From Pseudomonadota bacterium (lineage in GTDB: Bacteria > Pseudomonadota > Alphaproteobacteria > Reyranellales > Reyranellaceae), in the NCBI GenBank assembly GCA_023386865.1, contig JAEWIV010000490.1:1-9747 (forward strand): 9,747 bases of DNA, in the 5' to 3' direction. The position numbers and the translations under genes were made by a program. The notes below the pieces were generated by a model. It was given only the letters and a program-made list of their open reading frames with translations. It did not search any database and was not told where the DNA came from. Positions 6,133-9,747 of the stretch are shown here, one piece after another. The first letter of the stretch is position 1. Each line of letters opens with the position of its first letter.

Positions 6133-9100
6133 ATGGCCTTGACCAATCGCTACGGCAACGCGCTCCTTGCCCTGACCACCAGCCGACCTCCGGATACGGA
6201 ACGGGGCACTGGCATCGTTCACCTCGACGTCGTGCTGCCCGACGTCGTCGCCAATGAGGTCGAGCGCGCCGAGCAGGGCGCTCGCGCTCCGCTCGAACCA
6301 AAGCAGGCCGCGCAACTCCTGTGGAGCGCACCCGCCGCCGCATACGTCGTTGGGCGGCCGGATGCCTGGCGCAGCTTGCCGGGTCTCGGGCTCCTGCTCC
6401 CGGGCCACGAAGCGTTGGCCAAGCTGAAGCCCGAGGAATGGCCCGTCGATCGCAACGCGTTGCGCGCATTCGTTGCGCGCGCCGCCGGGCACTCGACTGT
6501 CGAGGCCTGGTCGGACGAGGTCGAGCGCATGCGGCTCTTGCCGGTGCTGAACGATCTGGTCCTGATCTTCAAGTACGCCACGCTCGGTCGCCGTCGTCCC
6601 CTGCAAGAGGTGGCAGGGCTTTTCCGGCTCGCCGCGACCTGCGCCGCCACCCCCGGCCCGACCAATCGGGCCGAAGTCGTCGCGTGGCTGAATGCGCCAC
6701 TCGTGATACCGAAGGTCTTTACCGGGCCGACGACGCCGCCCCTGACGCGGCCCGAGCCATCCGACGACCACACGCGACCGCGCCCCTGGCGGTTTTCGTT
6801 CGACTCGCCCGCCGCCAAGGCCGCACTGAAGCGCGTCGAAAGCGAGCTCGCGCTCATCGAGAAGGGACGACAGGCGACCGCGGTGTCCGACGCATTGCGT
6901 GCCGAGGGCGTCACGGATCCCAACGTCGTTGCGCGCATCACCCGCGCTGTCAGCACCTTCGGCGTCGGCGAGCGCCTCATGCCCGGCAATCTCGGCACGC
7001 CTGCGGTCGATCTCCAGCCAGAGCGAATCGCCGTGCCGCCGGCACGCGCGGTCCGCCAGCGCATTGTCCGCACCTACATCGCGGGTCATCCGGTGCTGGT
7101 GGATGTCGATGTCATCGACCAGCGCGCCCAGCGCTTCCGGCAGGCCATCGCGCAGGACCTCACGTCTGCGCTGCCTTCTCTTCTGCGCGATCGCCTGGCG
7201 CGAGCAGGCGTGGCGCTGGAAACCTTGTCCGGTTGGGGCGATCTCGTCACGGCCGCATCGCAGTCGCCGAGCTATCTCGAGCCGATCGGCCGCAGCGATT
7301 TGCTCGTGGTGCGTCAAACCACGATCGGCTACCGCCGTGCCGAACTCGCGTACGTCGAGAACATCCTGGTCGGCGAGACGCGTGATCGCCAGCACACACA
7401 GCGCATCTTCACCCGGCGCGAGGTCTTCGAGAGCACGGTGCGCGAGCAGGAGGAGACCCGCGATCTGCAGACCACCGACCGCTCCGAGCTGAGCCGGGAG
7501 GTGAGTGACGTCGTGAACGAGGACCTGCGCGCGCAGGGAAGTGTGGAGGTGACGAGCCGTGGACCGACCAAGGTCGTCGCCTCGGCCGCCGTATCCTTCG
7601 CCCGCTCCACCGAGGAAGCGGCGAAAAGCGTGGAGGAATATTCCAGGGAAACCGTCGAGCGGGCGGTCAAGCGCACGCTTGACCGTGTCACGCGGGAAAT
7701 CCGCTCGGTCATCGAACAGGAAACGACGGAGGCCAACCGGCATACCTTCACACGCGATTCGAACGCGGCCGATCACGTCTCCGGCCTGTATCAGTATCTG
7801 GAGCGGGTCAGCCGCGCGCGCGTCTTCTGGTACGGCGAGCGGGAGCTCTACGACCTCCTGATTCCCGAGCCCGCGGCGCTGATCTGGCATCTGTCCATCT
7901 CGCGCAAGGAGCTGCACAACCCCCTCGAACGACCGGATGCGGAGCTCTTCGCCTCGCTCACGCTCGGGAACATCGCGCAGAAACGGGAGGAGGTCATCCG
8001 CGCGTTCCGCGTCACGGACATGCCCGATCTGCCACCCGACGTCCGTCGGATTTCGCTGCCTTTCTATGCAACGGGCGATGGCGACGGCGCCAAGCACGCC
8101 GCTGGCAAGGAGCTGCAGGTGCCCGACGGCTATGAAGTCGTCAAGGGGACCTTCACCGTGTCCGCGGAGGTGGAGGACAGCGACGACAAGCCGAACGGCG
8201 GCTGGGTCGCCGGAACCCAGGTGGGAACGTGGATCATCCAGAACCTCCCCAACAACCAGGGCGAGTTCCGGGAGGATATCGCGTTCCCGGCGCCGCTCGC
8301 GGGTCCGACGATCGGTGTCGCGGTGAATATCGACAATTTCACGTCCATTTCCGGCTCCATCGATCTCGAGCTCCAGCTGACGCAGAAGGCTCGCGAGGCG
8401 TGGGCGCTCCAGGCGTTCGGCCGCGTGGTGGAACGCTACGAGCAGCTGCGGCGCGAGTACGAAACCACGCTGATCCAGCTCACCCAGTCATTCGAGCGCG
8501 AGGTCACGGAACTGCCCGAGGGGTCGCGGCAGCGCCTGCAGCAGGTCGTGCGCTTCGAGCTGCAGCGCGCAGCGATCGACTTGATGCGGAACGAGCCAGT
8601 CGACTACGACCTGATCGCCGATCATCCCTACACCGCGAGCGACGGTTCACTCGCGTCGCATCCGGTGGCGGACGTCGCGGCCCTGCGCGCCGCGGAGCCG
8701 GAAGTGCGCTTCCTGCAGCAGGCGTTCGAGTGGGAACACATGTCGTGGATTGTGTACCCGTACTTCTGGGGACGTCGCAGCGAGTGGCATCGGACGGTCC
8801 TGCAGAACCATCCCGACCCCGACTTCTCCGCGTTCCTGAACGCAGGCGCGGCGCGGGTGCAGATCTCGGTGCGGCCCGGCTTCGAGCATCTGGTGAAGCA
8901 CTTCATGGAGACGCGCGAAGTCTACGGCGGCGGCCTGCCGCGGATCGGCGATCCCGGCTACGTCTCCTTTATCGACGAGCAGATGGCATCGCTCGGCGCA
9001 CCAGGCGAGGAGATCCAGTGGCCGCCGGACGCGCCCATCGAATGGGATATCGTCGCGCCGACCTCGCTGGTCCTCGCGCGCTCCCTCGCGCTACCGCAGC

Positions 9101-9138
9101 TGCCGACGTGGAACCCGGAGGACGGCGAGGAGACGTGA
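6133..9138 (+). CDS. Large protein of unknown function with coiled-coil and beta-rich modules (1001 aa)
   Basis: No enzyme motif, signal peptide or membrane segment is seen. The ATG at 6133 is chosen because GGGGA lies five bases upstream; the frame is open well before it, but that overlaps cutA. By eye, the layout is: an N-terminal domain (1-195); a Pro/Thr-rich linker (197-220); a mixed region to about 415 with YVENILVGET at 407-416; a highly charged stretch rich in Glu, Arg and Thr (417-545), likely coiled coil; a conserved-looking block with DHVSGLYQYLE (547-557), WYGEREL (566-572) and IPEPAA (577-582); a beta-rich module (about 664-750); a long helix (755-820); and an aromatic C-terminal block with AFEWE (864-868), YPYFWGRR (875-882) and SVRPGFE (912-918). 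Only one cysteine (170) occurs in the whole protein. These central and C-terminal blocks resemble, from memory, a widespread family of very long hypothetical proteins; I cannot name it. A structural or scaffold role is possible. Confidence 0.85.
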   Translation: MALTNRYGNALLALTTSRPPDTERGTGIVHLDVVLPDVVANEVERAEQGARAPLEPKQAAQLLWSAPAAAYVVGRPDAWRSLPGLGLLLPGHEALAKLKPEEWPVDRNALRAFVARAAGHSTVEAWSDEVERMRLLPVLNDLVLIFKYATLGRRRPLQEVAGLFRLAATCAATPGPTNRAEVVAWLNAPLVIPKVFTGPTTPPLTRPEPSDDHTRPRPWRFSFDSPAAKAALKRVESELALIEKGRQATAVSDALRAEGVTDPNVVARITRAVSTFGVGERLMPGNLGTPAVDLQPERIAVPPARAVRQRIVRTYIAGHPVLVDVDVIDQRAQRFRQAIAQDLTSALPSLLRDRLARAGVALETLSGWGDLVTAASQSPSYLEPIGRSDLLVVRQTTIGYRRAELAYVENILVGETRDRQHTQRIFTRREVFESTVREQEETRDLQTTDRSELSREVSDVVNEDLRAQGSVEVTSRGPTKVVASAAVSFARSTEEAAKSVEEYSRETVERAVKRTLDRVTREIRSVIEQETTEANRHTFTRDSNAADHVSGLYQYLERVSRARVFWYGERELYDLLIPEPAALIWHLSISRKELHNPLERPDAELFASLTLGNIAQKREEVIRAFRVTDMPDLPPDVRRISLPFYATGDGDGAKHAAGKELQVPDGYEVVKGTFTVSAEVEDSDDKPNGGWVAGTQVGTWIIQNLPNNQGEFREDIAFPAPLAGPTIGVAVNIDNFTSISGSIDLELQLTQKAREAWALQAFGRVVERYEQLRREYETTLIQLTQSFEREVTELPEGSRQRLQQVVRFELQRAAIDLMRNEPVDYDLIADHPYTASDGSLASHPVADVAALRAAEPEVRFLQQAFEWEHMSWIVYPYFWGRRSEWHRTVLQNHPDPDFSAFLNAGAARVQISVRPGFEHLVKHFMETREVYGGGLPRIGDPGYVSFIDEQMASLGAPGEEIQWPPDAPIEWDIVAPTSLVLARSLALPQLPTWNPEDGEET

Positions 9139-9153
9139 CCCGACCTGGACGAC

Positions 9154-9747
9154 TCAAAGACGTCCCGCATCAAACGTCAGCGACCGGGTGGACGGCACCG
9201 CCGAGAAGCCCTCCCGGATGCCGGGAACGAACGGCTGAAGCCTGTCGATTACGCAAAACTCGTGCACCACCCGATCGCGAGCCTGATCGACAGTGACCAC
9301 GCCGAGGTTGCAGCGGGCGTTCACCGGCGCGTAGGCTTCCGTCACCGTATCGCGGAAATTGCGGCCGATCTCCACCCATTGGATCGACATCATCTTGCTC
9401 AGGCCTGAGGGCATTTGCGCCGGCCCCCACGGCGTGCCCACCAGCGCCCACCTTTCCTCGTTCATGTCGATGGAAGGAATGAGGTCGGTGACACCCTTCT
9501 TCACGAAGAACGTCGCTGCCTTGGCGTTTTCGTTCTTCAGCGCACTGGAGGTGAGCTGGACGAACCGTCCGCAACGATCGGCAGGCAGCTTGACCTTCAA
9601 CCTGCTCAAAACATCGAGATAGGGAGGATCGAGGTAGTAGTCCACCGCGGCAGTGACACCGAAATGCACTTCGCCCGAAAGAAAGACGCAGAACGACGGC
9701 TTCAGAGTCTCGATGATGAAGCGCAGGAACTCCGCCTTCTTGAGCGG
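9154..9747 (-). CDS. PhoD-like metallophosphatase, C-terminal part only
   Basis: The frame is open to the right edge, so the gene starts outside the window; 197 residues are visible. The GTG at 9669 is internal, because the frame upstream continues with coherent protein (KKAEFLRFIIETLKPSFCVF). The motif FLSGEVHFG (SGEVH at 9678-9664) matches the late SGDVH metal-binding motif of PhoD/PF09423-like and calcineurin-type phosphoesterases, whose His binds the dinuclear metal centre. It is followed by RFVQLTSSALKNEN (about 9565-9520), also typical of the PhoD-like group. The remaining 120 residues are a C-terminal extension without recognised motif. The N-terminal metal ligands are not visible. It converges on the 1001-residue gene with only 15 bases between stops and no clear terminator there. 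A generic calcineurin-like phosphoesterase is the alternative. Confidence 0.65.
   Translation of the reverse strand, partial: PLKKAEFLRFIIETLKPSFCVFLSGEVHFGVTAAVDYYLDPPYLDVLSRLKVKLPADRCGRFVQLTSSALKNENAKAATFFVKKGVTDLIPSIDMNEERWALVGTPWGPAQMPSGLSKMMSIQWVEIGRNFRDTVTEAYAPVNARCNLGVVTVDQARDRVVHEFCVIDRLQPFVPGIREGFSAVPSTRSLTFDAGRL

Noticed and set aside
5911..8097. 728-codon open frame on the minus strand
   Set aside because: It lies antisense to the large gene and cutA. Its translation is compositionally skewed (Arg, Asp, Gly, Val) without motifs, as expected for a shadow frame in GC-rich DNA.
9669..9669. GTG at 9669 as the start of the phosphatase gene
   Set aside because: The frame remains open with coherent sequence to the window edge, and this GTG codes for the Val inside the SGEVH motif.

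Overview
This is a GC-rich, densely coded bacterial window. GC content, codon use and gene types suggest an alphaproteobacterium (the families are common in Bradyrhizobium- or Reyranella-like soil genomes). That placement is an impression, not a demonstrated result. No rRNA, tRNA, CRISPR array, insertion sequence or phage integrase is visible.

Left part (1-4571) looks like a catabolic locus arranged as two divergent operons around a 315-bp control region. On the minus strand an alpha/beta-hydrolase (560-1447) is coupled by an ATGA overlap to a zinc-type alcohol dehydrogenase (563 to beyond position 1). On the plus strand a phthalate-dioxygenase-like Rieske oxygenase (1763-3097) is followed four bases later by a glutamine synthetase-like ligase (3102-4541), then a hairpin terminator. 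The control region holds a good minus-strand sigma-70-type promoter with a palindrome inside it, three copies of CTATAG, and a tandem pair of palindromes before the Rieske gene. Pairing a GS-like enzyme with a Rieske oxygenase recalls the gamma-glutamylation route of aniline and alkylamine breakdown. The ligase has lost the acidic residue that canonical GS uses at its ammonium site. I infer an undescribed amine or aromatic-amine pathway: ligase activates the amine, oxygenase oxidises it, hydrolase and dehydrogenase act later. The electron-transfer reductase is not in the window.

Middle part (4605-5947) is a two-gene unit: an HtrA/DegP-type serine protease with one PDZ domain and no evident signal peptide, overlapping cutA by ATGA. 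This looks like chromosomal housekeeping or stress biology.

Right part (6133-9747) holds a 1001-residue protein (6133-9138) of no recognised function. It has charged coiled-coil segments, a predicted beta-rich module, a distinctive aromatic C-terminal block and a single cysteine. It faces, 15 bp away, the C-terminal part of a PhoD-like metallophosphatase running off the right edge. This pair, and the Rieske/GS-like locus, are the two least explained parts of the window.
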